DNA of 64,000 nt from an uncultured Flammeovirgaceae bacterium (GTDB lineage Bacteria; Bacteroidota; Bacteroidia; Cytophagales; Cyclobacteriaceae), in the NCBI GenBank assembly GCA_937883755.1, contig CAKZYA010000062.1, forward strand, positions 1-64,000. The letters are read 5' to 3'. Positions 34,458 to 42,734 of this stretch are shown one piece after another. Every line of letters starts with the position of its first letter. Positions within the stretch are counted from its first letter, which is position 1. Made by a program: the position numbers and the translations under genes. The notes under the pieces were generated by a model. It had not been told where the DNA came from and did not search any database. It was given only the letters and a program-made list of their open reading frames with translations.

Positions 34458-35489
34458 ATGAGATTAAATAAGAAAGTAGTAGCCAAAAGACTTAATAAAT
34501 TTTATAACCTCTTTTACCTACTATCAGCTACTGTACTATTATGCAGTCACGATCTGTATCTTAAAATGGAAACCTACTTCTTGCAGCCTAATCAAGAAAC
34601 GACCTTAATCCTCTATAACGGAACTTTCGAGAGTAGTGAAAATATTATCACGCGAGACCGTATGCTAGATGCTTCGGTTGTTGCTCAAGGCGAAAGAGTA
34701 GCTATAGACTCGGGTCAATGGCAAGATCAAGACAGCACCATCACGCAAGTAACCTTCAACACTGGTGAAGCAGGAACGTATGTAGCAGGTGTTTCCACTA
34801 AAGCTAGAAACATAGAACTTACCGCCGATAAATTTAATAGCTACCTTGAACACGATGGTGTTTTAGATATGCTCGAGCAACGCACCAATAATAACTTATT
34901 AGATCAGGACGCCGTAGAGAGTTATCAAAAACATGTAAAAGCCATCTATCAGGTAGGTGATGTCAAGACCAATGACTGGAATACCGTATTAGGTTACCCT
35001 ATCGAGTTTGTTCCACAAGCAAACCCATACGAAAAATACAGTGGCGAAAAGTTAGAAGTACAACTGCTGCTAGAAGGTGAGCCACTATCCAATCAGCTAG
35101 TTTACGCTGACTACCTTAGCACTAGCCACTCGCATTCGCACGATCATGCACATGATGGTGGCGAACATGAACATGCCCACGAAACCGGAGAAACCCATAC
35201 GCATACCAGCGGTCAGCAATTACGCACCAACGACCAAGGCATTGCCGCAGTAGACTTGTCGGAAGACGGTATCTACTATCTACGAACTATTCACATGGTT
35301 AATGTTACCGATAGTGATGAATTGACACATCGATCTAAATGGGCAACCCTGACATTTGAGGTGACGCATGAACATGGTACTGATACGCACACGCATGATC
35401 ATGAGGAGGGGATTCCTACTTGGGTTTTTATAGTGGGCAGCTTACTCATTGTGGGATTGTTATTCCTGGTCTTTAGAAACAAGAACTAA
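34458..35489 (+). CDS. DUF4198 domain protein with His-rich segment, C-terminal TM
   Basis: 343 aa from ATG 34458; an in-frame TTG at 34395 lies within the repeat and is unlikely. A signal segment (FYNLFYLLSATVLLCSH) precedes HDLYLKMETYFLQPN, the N-terminal start of DUF4198-type periplasmic domains. A His/Asp/Glu-rich stretch at about 217-246 (HSHSHDHAHDGG, HEHAHETGETHTH) is a likely metal-binding segment. A single TM helix (WVFIVGSLLIVGLLFLVF) sits near the end. DUF4198 proteins are linked to nickel/cobalt uptake. The stop overlaps the HupE gene start by one base. Confidence 0.75.
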   Translation: MRLNKKVVAKRLNKFYNLFYLLSATVLLCSHDLYLKMETYFLQPNQETTLILYNGTFESSENIITRDRMLDASVVAQGERVAIDSGQWQDQDSTITQVTFNTGEAGTYVAGVSTKARNIELTADKFNSYLEHDGVLDMLEQRTNNNLLDQDAVESYQKHVKAIYQVGDVKTNDWNTVLGYPIEFVPQANPYEKYSGEKLEVQLLLEGEPLSNQLVYADYLSTSHSHSHDHAHDGGEHEHAHETGETHTHTSGQQLRTNDQGIAAVDLSEDGIYYLRTIHMVNVTDSDELTHRSKWATLTFEVTHEHGTDTHTHDHEEGIPTWVFIVGSLLIVGLLFLVFRNKN

Positions 35490-36169
35490 TGAAGCCTGTA
35501 AATTTAAAGCAAGCGCTGTCTCTGTTCTTGTTATTCATTCCACTTTTTGGGTTCGCTCACGATGTTACCAGTGCCAATCAGGAGCTTTTACGTAATGGCG
35601 GTTTGTGGGCGTATATTCAGGTAGGCGCAACCCATATGCTCACCGGCTATGACCACTTACTTTTTCTGGCTGGTGTTGTCTTTTACTTGAACAGCTTCAA
35701 AGACATCTTAAAGTTCATCACTGTTTTTACGATAGGACATTGTATTACCTTAATAGGTGCGACCTATGCGGGAATTACAGCTAATGAACACATAGTAGAT
35801 GCGGTGATCGCTCTAAGTGTTTTATACAAAGGGTTTGAGAATTTGGGCGGTTTTGAAAAAATGAAGGTAAAATCACCTCATTTGCTGCTCATGGTAGGTC
35901 TTTTTGGATTGATTCATGGCTTTGGGCTTTCCACCCGATTACAGTCCTTTGACATTGGGAAAGAACAATTCCTAGCAAAAATTCTGTGCTTTAATGTAGG
36001 CGTAGAAGTAGGACAGGTACTGGCACTAATTCCTATTGTTTTTATCATTTCAATTGCGCAAAAACAGAAGCAGTTTCCCGCTTTTTATAAAGCAGTCAAT
36101 TGGTATCTGGTATTGGCAGGGATAGGCTTGTTTATCTATCAAATATACAGCTACTTCAACGGGCATTGA
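35489..36169 (+). CDS. HupE/UreJ family membrane protein
   Basis: 226 aa with about six TM helices. HupE/UreJ_2 signatures: ATHMLTGYDHLLFLAGVVFY, FTIGHCITLIGAT, and GLIHGFGLS, with the conserved His/Asp residues in the first. HupE is thought to transport nickel for hydrogenase; UreJ for urease. Neither enzyme is in the window, so the metal is not known. Its start overlaps the DUF4198 stop by one base, forming a two-gene unit with a likely metal-handling role. Confidence 0.85.
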   Translation: MKPVNLKQALSLFLLFIPLFGFAHDVTSANQELLRNGGLWAYIQVGATHMLTGYDHLLFLAGVVFYLNSFKDILKFITVFTIGHCITLIGATYAGITANEHIVDAVIALSVLYKGFENLGGFEKMKVKSPHLLLMVGLFGLIHGFGLSTRLQSFDIGKEQFLAKILCFNVGVEVGQVLALIPIVFIISIAQKQKQFPAFYKAVNWYLVLAGIGLFIYQIYSYFNGH

Positions 36170-36243
36170 TCATACGAAAAATAAATTCTCTTGATAATAA
36201 ACAATTATATACGCCCAACGATGTATATAAGTAATAGCAGTTA

Positions 36244-36342
36244 CCCCCCCCGAAAGTAGAGCCCTACGGCACCGTTGCTGTCTTTAAAGATATCTACGGC
36301 AACCTGTGGGATTTAATTGAGCCTGCTTTAGAAGAGATATAA
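36244..36342 (+). pseudogene. Remnant of a second VOC gene (C-terminal ~31 codons)
   Basis: In-frame translation gives PPKVEPYGTVAVFKDIYGN then LWDLIEPALEEI and a TAA stop at 36340-36342, closely matching the end of the VOC protein encoded at 33901-34302. No upstream VOC sequence remains; the join lies in a poly-C run. It is a truncated duplicate, not a functional gene. Confidence 0.8.
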
Positions 36343-36470
36343 TTTTCTCGCCCTAAGGAAATCAGTTAGCGACTTCCGAACGCTACGTGACTTTTGCTCT
36401 AAAAACAACGAGTTTAACAAGAGCAGGTAGATTATATTGCCACTATATGGAATATATCTGCTATAAGTAG
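36251..36470 (+). repeat. Direct repeat copy 2
   Basis: Diverged copy of 34211-34425, covering the VOC remnant and its downstream DNA. It ends about 35 bp before the next gene. The two copies bracket the DUF4198-HupE pair. Confidence 0.8.
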
Positions 36471-36484
36471 AGGGTATACAGTCG

Positions 36485-37076
36485 TTAGGGCTTATAATAA
36501 AAAATAATGAATCAGAGTTTAATTGCTTTTGCCGTAATAATTTCATCATTCAGTTGCTCTGATAGGAGAGAAGATTCTTCTAATAAAGATTGGGTAACTA
36601 TAGAATCAGAAAATGATAGCTATAAAATTTCGCTTCCATTTGATACCTATAAAAGCCACGATGAAGAGTATTATGTAGAAAGTGTAGGTAAGGTATTTAG
36701 TCACGAAATTGACTTAAATACTCAACAACTAAACGATAAAAACGAAGGATACAAATTTACTGTTTACGATTATCCAGAATTTAACTTCTATGAATCGCCA
36801 GATATAATTCCAAAATTTTTGAGAGAGACACTAGATAATCTGGTTCTAGGACTTGGAGCTACAAAAATTGGAGAAAAGAAAATTGAATATAATGGATATC
36901 CCGGCAGAGAATTATATTATTACAATAAGTCTTTAGGGGCTTATTTTACAACGAGAGTTTATATAATTGAAGGAAAACAATATCATTTTACAGTAATTAC
37001 GGATAAGGAAAATTTGGCTAATAAATCGATAACGAAGTTTTTCGAGTCATTTATACTGAATTAATACAAGCCCTAA
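36485..37076. repeat. 9-bp inverted repeat bracketing the AT-rich lipoprotein gene
   Basis: TTAGGGCTT at 36485-36493 and its exact reverse complement AAGCCCTAA at 37068-37076 lie 13 bp before the start codon and 3 bp after the stop codon. This tight fit around one gene resembles a mobile cassette boundary, but no integrase is near. Confidence 0.55.
36507..37064 (+). CDS. Hypothetical lipoprotein, AT-rich
   Basis: 185 aa. Short signal with lipobox-like FSC (Cys17, IISSFSCSD). The rest is hydrophilic and rich in Tyr, Asn and Lys, with no motif I recognise; a fold like the PsbP/DcrB-type lipoproteins (SYKISLPFDTY near the start, VYIIEGKQYHFTVI near the end) is possible. Codon use is clearly more AT-rich than in neighbouring genes. 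The gene is bracketed by TTAGGGCTT (36485-36493) and AAGCCCTAA (37068-37076), suggesting recent acquisition as a unit. Confidence 0.65.
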   Translation: MNQSLIAFAVIISSFSCSDRREDSSNKDWVTIESENDSYKISLPFDTYKSHDEEYYVESVGKVFSHEIDLNTQQLNDKNEGYKFTVYDYPEFNFYESPDIIPKFLRETLDNLVLGLGATKIGEKKIEYNGYPGRELYYYNKSLGAYFTTRVYIIEGKQYHFTVITDKENLANKSITKFFESFILN

Positions 37077-37279
37077 TAAAATGCACCTGAAAGTTTGGTT
37101 CTTCTAAACCAACAACTCGACCTGGCGGTCATATGGGCAATTAATTTGTTAACCCTACCATGCGGCATCGGTTTTCCCACCAAGCAGTTTTTCCAGATTT
37201 GCGTATCTTAATAGTGACGGAGACATTAGATTTTCCATCTAGATCTTCGAATTATTGAGCCAATCAAACCACTACTACC

Positions 37280-38695
37280 ATGAACAACCACCGCTTATTG
37301 CCGCTATTTATCTATCTGAGCATCTTCGCACTATCATCCTGCAAAACTAATCTGTTAGTAATCGAAGATGTACTACCAACGGCTCAGTTTGAGAGTTTTG
37401 AGCCTACGTTTCACCAAAACAGCTTTAATGATTTTAGTCTGGAAATGGTGCTGACCTACCGTTTTCGCAATCCCTACCCTCGCCCGTTACCCATCCCTAC
37501 GCACCGAATGGGAATCAAGTTAAATGAAGATGATCTGCCCAACTTTGGTGGGGAAACAGACACCATTATTCCGGCAAATAGTAGTATTCAGATTCCCTAT
37601 ATTTTTCAAATTAATCAAGAGACGCTGACGGCGGTGTTGGGTAAGCAGGGGCAGTTTACGTTTCATACTTCGGTAGATATTGATGTATCTGAATTCGCTG
37701 ACTTGTTACCCAATTATCAACTCAATATCACTGACCAGCTCGATATCAACTCTTCAACTTACGCTCCCTTACTCAAAGAACTGGCTAGTCGTAAAATTGA
37801 GAAGCGAACCCTCGAGCTGGAAAAATCCATTCCAATAAAAATACCAGCTCCACCCGCCATCAGCAAATCAACTGATCCCATGCAAATAGAGTGGATTGGC
37901 AGCGGCTGGAACGCGGTGAACCTCAGCGCCCTAAAAGAAACTCTCACTCCATTTGCTGATCTACTCATCAGTGGCGAAATTGGTCAATTGACTAATCCGT
38001 TCGTAAAAACAATGCTAGAATCTGAAATTACTTTTCCAGCTCCTACACTTACCTGCTGGGATTGTACTATTGACGTCAATCTAGCTGAACAAACGCTTAA
38101 CCTAGCCCGACCCTTTGACCCTCAGATTGGTACTAAATGGAATAATTTAAAGAGCTTGGTATATATTGACGAGCAATTTTCCGCTACGGATTATTTCGTC
38201 ACCAACTTTTTATCTAGAGTGAATCCAGATGCTCCGGGAATGTGGAATACTTTTAATAGTGGTTGGCAAACGTTTAAGAACACCGAGCTTCCGGCGAGTT
38301 TACCCAGCTTGGAAACCCGGGGTTTCCGCCTGTCTATCCCATTCGTATTTCACAATAATAATGACTTTCCAATCAGCGTACCTTTATTCCGCAGTAGTGC
38401 CTTTCTGGCTAGTGGCGAACCGTTTTCCATTCAGCTTCGCACCCAAGATTTAGATGAAGTTTCTCTGGAAACACTACCACAGCAGCACACCGAAATTCCC
38501 GCTAACCAGCAACAGACCATGTACGTAACCTTTTCGCTCAACTGGAATGATTCAAGCAATGGAATCTACGGCTTCCTGAGTGGTCAACCCATTCAACCTA
38601 ACCTGAAAGGAGTAATGAGCTACGACTTTGGCTACGGACCGCTATTCTTCCGATACGATTTAGCTAACTTGAGCCTAAATCACGATACAGAATAG
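37280..38695 (+). CDS. Hypothetical lipoprotein, possibly LEA14-like
   Basis: 471 aa. Lipobox ALSSC (Cys21). Repeated beta-sandwich-like stretches (SLEMVLTYRFRNPYPRPLPI, GIKLNEDDLP, STIQIPY-type strands) resemble LEA type 2/WHy domains, with a second similar region near residues 330-430 (RLSIPFVFHNNNDFPISVPL). Expected at the outer membrane or periplasm. The function is unknown. It ends one base before the pseudouridine synthase start, so the two may be co-transcribed. Confidence 0.6.
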   Translation: MNNHRLLPLFIYLSIFALSSCKTNLLVIEDVLPTAQFESFEPTFHQNSFNDFSLEMVLTYRFRNPYPRPLPIPTHRMGIKLNEDDLPNFGGETDTIIPANSSIQIPYIFQINQETLTAVLGKQGQFTFHTSVDIDVSEFADLLPNYQLNITDQLDINSSTYAPLLKELASRKIEKRTLELEKSIPIKIPAPPAISKSTDPMQIEWIGSGWNAVNLSALKETLTPFADLLISGEIGQLTNPFVKTMLESEITFPAPTLTCWDCTIDVNLAEQTLNLARPFDPQIGTKWNNLKSLVYIDEQFSATDYFVTNFLSRVNPDAPGMWNTFNSGWQTFKNTELPASLPSLETRGFRLSIPFVFHNNNDFPISVPLFRSSAFLASGEPFSIQLRTQDLDEVSLETLPQQHTEIPANQQQTMYVTFSLNWNDSSNGIYGFLSGQPIQPNLKGVMSYDFGYGPLFFRYDLANLSLNHDTE

Positions 38696-38696
38696 T

Positions 38697-39410
38697 GTGC
38701 TATCAATCCTCTATCAAGACACGGACGTAGTAGCCATTAATAAACCACATGGATTACTGGTACATCGTAGTCGTATTGCTAAGGATGCTCAGGAGTTTGC
38801 TCTGCAACTACTGCGCGATCAATTGGGGCAAACTGTTTATCCTGCTCATCGCATTGATCGCAAAACCGGAGGAGTATTGCTATTTGCCCTGAATCAGCGT
38901 GTGCTCTCCAACCTGCAAATCCAGTTTATGGAAAATAATGTGGATAAGCAGTATCTGGCTATCGTTCGCGGTTACACCGATAAATCAGGGAAGATTGACT
39001 ATGCTTTAGAAAATGATAACGGAAAAGTACAGGAGGCTTTTACTCAGTACACAACCCTGGCTCAAACGGAATTGAATGTTCCCTTGAGAAAACACGCGAC
39101 TTCTCGCTATTCACTTGTACTGGCGAAACCACATACCGGACGGTACCATCAGATTCGTAAACACTTTAAGCATATTTTTCACCCGATTATTGGCGACCGT
39201 CCACACGGTTGTAATAAGCAAAACCGATTGTTCAAAGAACGTTGGCAGATGACTACCATGCTACTTCACGCCGCTTCGCTTGCCTTTACCCATCCGAGCA
39301 GTAATAAGAAAGTTCTAGTAGAAGCATCATTACAGTCTGAGTTTCGACGAATGATTCATCTAATGGGCTGGTCAGATTTAGAGGAAATCCAGACGTTCCT
39401 ACCATCCTGA
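38697..39410 (+). CDS. RluA-family pseudouridine synthase (TruC-like)
   Basis: 237 aa with a GTG start one base after the preceding stop. Catalytic-Asp motif HRIDRKTGGVLLFAL at about residue 50, then KQYLAIVRG and a KPHTGRYHQIRKHFKH C-terminal motif. Short, without an S4 domain, like TruC, which modifies U65 in tRNA-Asp/Ile; substrate inferred from size and the HRxDRxTSG-type motif only. It lies downstream of an unrelated lipoprotein gene. Confidence 0.88.
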   Translation: MLSILYQDTDVVAINKPHGLLVHRSRIAKDAQEFALQLLRDQLGQTVYPAHRIDRKTGGVLLFALNQRVLSNLQIQFMENNVDKQYLAIVRGYTDKSGKIDYALENDNGKVQEAFTQYTTLAQTELNVPLRKHATSRYSLVLAKPHTGRYHQIRKHFKHIFHPIIGDRPHGCNKQNRLFKERWQMTTMLLHAASLAFTHPSSNKKVLVEASLQSEFRRMIHLMGWSDLEEIQTFLPS

Positions 39411-39421
39411 ATCATTATTGC

Positions 39422-39429
39422 TATCTTTG
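39422..39429 (+). promoter_or_regulatory. TAnnTTTG box before Uma2 gene
   Basis: TATCTTTG, an exact match, only 5 bases before the ATG at 39435. If used, the transcript would have almost no leader, or translation would start at a later codon. Confidence 0.4.
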
Positions 39430-39434
39430 TTTAC

Positions 39435-40070
39435 ATGAAGCCTCAGCAAAACAGTCATCTAACTATAGCCGAGTACCTTCAGGTGGAGAAGGACACTGGT
39501 GTACGCTACGAATACCACGACGGTGTGATACAGGCGATGGCTGGGGGCAGCTACGATCACACAACCATCAGTGGAAACGTATATTCCGAATTGCGGACAA
39601 AACTACGCAGTAGAGAAAGCGATGGAAACGGAGGTACTACAAGATGTGTAGCTTCTAGTGAAAACAGAAAAATCTATATACCTCCCAAGAACTACTTCTT
39701 ATACCCCGACGCATCTGCCGTCTGCGGAGCTCCCCACAGGCCACCTCAAGAGCCGGGTGCTGTTACCAGTCCTACGCTTATTGTAGAAGTACTATCTAAA
39801 AGCACTGAGGGAAAAGACCCCGAATCCACGGCGGGAAGTGACAAATTCCATTTATACTGCTTATTACCAACTTTTCAGGAGTACTTACTGATTCAGCAGT
39901 ATCGGGTAGCAGTAGAAGTTCGTACTAAAACCAAAGACGGAACCTGGAAAATAGAAGCAGTGGAAGGGATTGGTCAAACAGTTGAACTATCTTCGCTTGG
40001 CATTTCTTTTTCTGTTGATTCTCTGTACGAAGATACCCAAGACTCGAGCGAATTTTTAAACAAAAGCTAG
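39435..40070 (+). CDS. Uma2 family endonuclease-fold protein
   Basis: 211 aa. Uma2 (DUF820) restriction-endonuclease-like fold: LTIAEYLQVEKDTGVRYEYH at the start, YPDASAVCG with the active-site Asp, and PTLIVEVLSKST with the Glu-x-Ser of this family's PD-(D/E)XK variant. Such proteins are numerous in Cyanobacteria and some Bacteroidota, and their function is unclear. The gene stands before SUI1 (13 bp) and may be co-transcribed. Confidence 0.88.
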   Translation: MKPQQNSHLTIAEYLQVEKDTGVRYEYHDGVIQAMAGGSYDHTTISGNVYSELRTKLRSRESDGNGGTTRCVASSENRKIYIPPKNYFLYPDASAVCGAPHRPPQEPGAVTSPTLIVEVLSKSTEGKDPESTAGSDKFHLYCLLPTFQEYLLIQQYRVAVEVRTKTKDGTWKIEAVEGIGQTVELSSLGISFSVDSLYEDTQDSSEFLNKS

Positions 40071-40082
40071 AACATTCTTTTC

Positions 40083-40427
40083 ATGGCCAGAAAACAAAAG
40101 AGAAAGCAAAGCGGAATTGTATATTCTACCAATCCTGATTTTTCCTACAATACAGAAGATCAATCTCAGCAGGAAACCTTACCACCGGGTGAGCAGAAAC
40201 TGCGGGTGTGGCGCGAAAGTAAAGGAGGCGGTAAGCGGGTTACCGTCGTCCGCGATTTTGTCGGATCAGACGATGATCTGAAAGATTTAGGCAAACAGTT
40301 AAAAAGTCACTGCGGAGTGGGTGGTAGCACGAAAGATGGTGAAATTCTAGTTCAGGGTGACCAGCGCGATAAAGTGGTAGCTTATTTACTAAAGAAAGGT
40401 TACGCTGCGAAACCAGCCGGAGGATAA
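40083..40427 (+). CDS. SUI1/eIF1-like translation factor (YciH)
   Basis: 114 aa. SUI1 domain in the second half: RESKGGGKRVTVVRDFVGSD, then LKSHCGVGGSTKDGEILVQG. Bacterial YciH-type proteins affect start-site fidelity at initiation in stress. It has a basic N-terminus (ARKQKRKQSG). It lies between the Uma2 and cupin genes with short gaps (12 and 10 bp). Confidence 0.9.
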   Translation: MARKQKRKQSGIVYSTNPDFSYNTEDQSQQETLPPGEQKLRVWRESKGGGKRVTVVRDFVGSDDDLKDLGKQLKSHCGVGGSTKDGEILVQGDQRDKVVAYLLKKGYAAKPAGG

Positions 40428-40437
40428 AATTAGCACA

Positions 40438-40800
40438 ATGGATAAGATTAACTTAAACGAGAAGTTCGGTCAGTTTCAGGAACACTGGACTCCCAAAATT
40501 ATCGGCGAACTGAACGGCCAGTATATCAAACTTGCGAAAGTAAAAGATGAGTTAGTCTGGCACAGCCACGCCGATGAAGATGAGCTATTCATCGTTCAGA
40601 AAGGTACGCTATATATGGATTTTCGGGATAAAACCGTGGAAGTGCGCGAAGGAGAAATACTGGTGGTGCCCAAAGGTGTAGAGCATCTACCGCGCACTAA
40701 TGGTGAAGAAGTCTGGCTTATGCTGATAGAACCCATTTCAACTAAACATACTGGTGAGATAGTACACGAAAAAACTACTAATGATCAGGAATGGATATGA
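40438..40800 (+). CDS. Cupin domain protein
   Basis: 120 aa single cupin barrel. Metal-site motifs VWHSHADEDELFIVQKG (His, His, Glu) and GEILVVPKGVEHLPRTNG (His). The ligand and activity are unknown. It follows SUI1 by 10 bp. It ends 1 bp from the convergent LytTR regulator stop. Confidence 0.87.
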   Translation: MDKINLNEKFGQFQEHWTPKIIGELNGQYIKLAKVKDELVWHSHADEDELFIVQKGTLYMDFRDKTVEVREGEILVVPKGVEHLPRTNGEEVWLMLIEPISTKHTGEIVHEKTTNDQEWI

Positions 40801-40801
40801 A

Positions 40802-41503
40802 TTAGCCATTCCACATTTGCCGAACCTGTCCTCGAAAGGGGCGACTCACCGCTAGCCATTGATCGTCTACTTTCACTTTATCGGCGGTAATTGCCTCTAC
40901 TTCGCTTTTAGCCACTACGAAGGAGCGATGAATTTGTAAAAAACCTTCTTCAGGCAATTTGCTCAGCACCTCTTTCAGAGTTGTCTTAGAAACAACCGGA
41001 TTACCTTCTTTCAGTACTACCTTTACGTAATCTCCCATCACTTCCAAATACCTGATATCGGAAAAATCAACCCGCACCATTTGGCGATTTTGCTTTAGAA
41101 ATAACGCAGAATTTTCGGAGTGAGAAGATTGCTCAAAGTTGGATGGGTGCTGCTTACGAAAGCGATAGATAGCTTTCAGGAAGCGTTCAAAGCTCACAGG
41201 TTTCAGCAGATAATCTACTACTTCCAAATCAAAGGCCTGTACGGCGTAGTCGCGATGAGCCGTAATCAAGATCGCTTGGGGAGCTGATTCATAGGTCTTT
41301 AGCAATGATATCCCATCCCACTCAGGCATTTCAATATCCAGCAGTAGCAAATCGATGCTTTCTTTTTCTAACTGCTCGGCTACTTCCCAGGCATCCCGAC
41401 AGATGGTTACCACCTCCAGAAAAGGAACCCGTTGTACGTAATCTGTGATGAGCTGACGAGCGTAGGGTTCATCATCAGCAATCAGACATTTGATGGTAGG
41501 CAT
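40802..41503 (-). CDS. LytTR-family response regulator
   Basis: 233 aa. Receiver domain with acidic pocket DDE (about residues 10-12), phosphoacceptor Asp in LLLLDIEMPEWDG, and Lys in DYLLKPVSF. The C-terminal LytTR DNA-binding domain (about 130-230) has IRYLEVMGDYVKVVL and FLQIHRSFVVAKSEVEAI. It is the partner of the kinase encoded just upstream, overlapping it by 29 bp. LytTR regulators bind short direct repeats; no target was identified here. Confidence 0.93.
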   Translation of the reverse strand: MPTIKCLIADDEPYARQLITDYVQRVPFLEVVTICRDAWEVAEQLEKESIDLLLLDIEMPEWDGISLLKTYESAPQAILITAHRDYAVQAFDLEVVDYLLKPVSFERFLKAIYRFRKQHPSNFEQSSHSENSALFLKQNRQMVRVDFSDIRYLEVMGDYVKVVLKEGNPVVSKTTLKEVLSKLPEEGFLQIHRSFVVAKSEVEAITADKVKVDDQWLAVSRPFRGQVRQMWNG

Positions 41504-42524
41504 AGGCAGGAAGAGTTAAATGGACAGTAAACGAATCCTGAAGATCGCGAAGTAGCAATTGGTAACTATCGGAATACAAGTGATCAAGCTGTCGCTGGAT
41601 ATTGGGTAGCCCGATACCACGAGTTGTAGAGTTCTTAGCTAATTTAGACCGTGAGTTTTTTACGCTAATTGTCAGGGTTTCATCTCCAACGTTAACCCGC
41701 ACCCAAATAAATGCTGATCCCCGGGTTTGCTTCAATCCATGTTTAAAGCTGTTTTCTACCAGCGTGATCAGAAGTAGCGGCGGGAACTTCCAGTTTTCCA
41801 GCTCTTCATCCGTAGTAATTTCTAACTGTAACCGATCCTGATAGCGTAGAGATTCCAGATAAGCAAAATCGCGCATGCGCTCACATTCCTCCGCCAAACT
41901 TACCCAAGTCTCTTTTCCCTGCTGCAACACATAATCGAGTAGTTGACTGAGTTTCAGCACTACCTCTGGAGCCTGGTCAGACTTATTCAGTGTAAGATAG
42001 TACAGGTTATTGAGGGTGTTGAACAGGAAATGTGGGTGCAATTGGGTCTTTAGAAAGCGAAGTTCAGCTTGGCTCTTTTCCTGTAAAGCTACCAAATACT
42101 TTCGCTGCATGGCGTGCCACTGTTCGGTCACGCTGATAGCAACAAACAAAATAATGAAGAAGTGAACAATACCGATAAATGAGGCAATGTTACGAATAGG
42201 GGTTAGCAGATTACCGTAGTTGAAATTAGCCAACCCAATTAGGCTAATGATTATCACCATCAGCGATGCGTAGACTGAACCTACAAACGTATAAAGAAGG
42301 TACAGCGAAAAGAGAGCAAACTTTTCCTGAAGAAAGTAGCGAGGGATAAGATAACGTGAAATAAAATAAGCCGTAGCAGCTACCACTGGCAAGTACAGCA
42401 GGCTGACAATGATTCCCTCGGCGTACCGCTGTTCCTTATGTCCAAGATAATAAATACTGAACAGTAACAGTAGCGTCCAGAAAACAACCTGAATTAAAAC
42501 GTAGGGAGTACGGGTGGCAACCAT
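41475..42524 (-). CDS. LytS/YehU-type sensor histidine kinase
   Basis: 349 aa. Four TM helices at about 10-30, 40-60, 75-98 and 115-138, then a His_kinase domain with LHPHFLFNTLNNLYYL (phospho-His in HPHFLFN) and an HATPase (LITLVENSFKHGLK, GIGLPNIQRQL). No periplasmic sensor domain, so the stimulus is probably sensed in the membrane. Its gene overlaps that of the LytTR regulator. It is divergent from a small MotA/TolQ/ExbB-like gene 210 bp away. Confidence 0.92.
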   Translation of the reverse strand: MVATRTPYVLIQVVFWTLLLLFSIYYLGHKEQRYAEGIIVSLLYLPVVAATAYFISRYLIPRYFLQEKFALFSLYLLYTFVGSVYASLMVIIISLIGLANFNYGNLLTPIRNIASFIGIVHFFIILFVAISVTEQWHAMQRKYLVALQEKSQAELRFLKTQLHPHFLFNTLNNLYYLTLNKSDQAPEVVLKLSQLLDYVLQQGKETWVSLAEECERMRDFAYLESLRYQDRLQLEITTDEELENWKFPPLLLITLVENSFKHGLKQTRGSAFIWVRVNVGDETLTISVKNSRSKLAKNSTTRGIGLPNIQRQLDHLYSDSYQLLLRDLQDSFTVHLTLPAYAYHQMSDC

Positions 42525-42734
42525 ACTCCCAAAATACTACTTTTCGGGCGGTTACACCGAAACCATCGGTACTTAACCAGATAGCGTAGTTAGAATACCT
42601 CTGGGGCTAAATTATGAGAGTGAGCTACGGTTTTAGGTAATTCATCTTCGGTTTCCGGGTATGCACCGATGTTTTTTTAGATGTTAATGTATTTAGCGTA
42701 CGATTGGGTATGTTTTACCTATCATTAATACACT

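Larger units (their letters stand above)
36170..36506. other. Intergenic region with duplicated VOC tail and cassette-like motifs
   Basis: Holds GCCCAAC at 36212-36218 within a GCCCAACGATGTATATAAG context, a run of eight C (36244-36251), repeat copy 2 (36251-36470) and TTAGGGCTT (36485-36493). GCCCAAC fits the RYYYAAC core of integron attC sites, but the spacing to GTTAGGG (36484) is too long for a normal attC. No complete gene. Confidence 0.5.

Noticed and set aside
35120-35220. His-rich stretch as a separate metallothionein-like ORF
   Set aside because: It is in frame within the DUF4198 protein and is only a metal-binding insert.
36212-36490. A true integron attC site
   Set aside because: Core-like GCCCAAC and GTTAGGG are present, but they are about 270 bp apart and no integrase gene is in the window. 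Kept only as a speculative finding.
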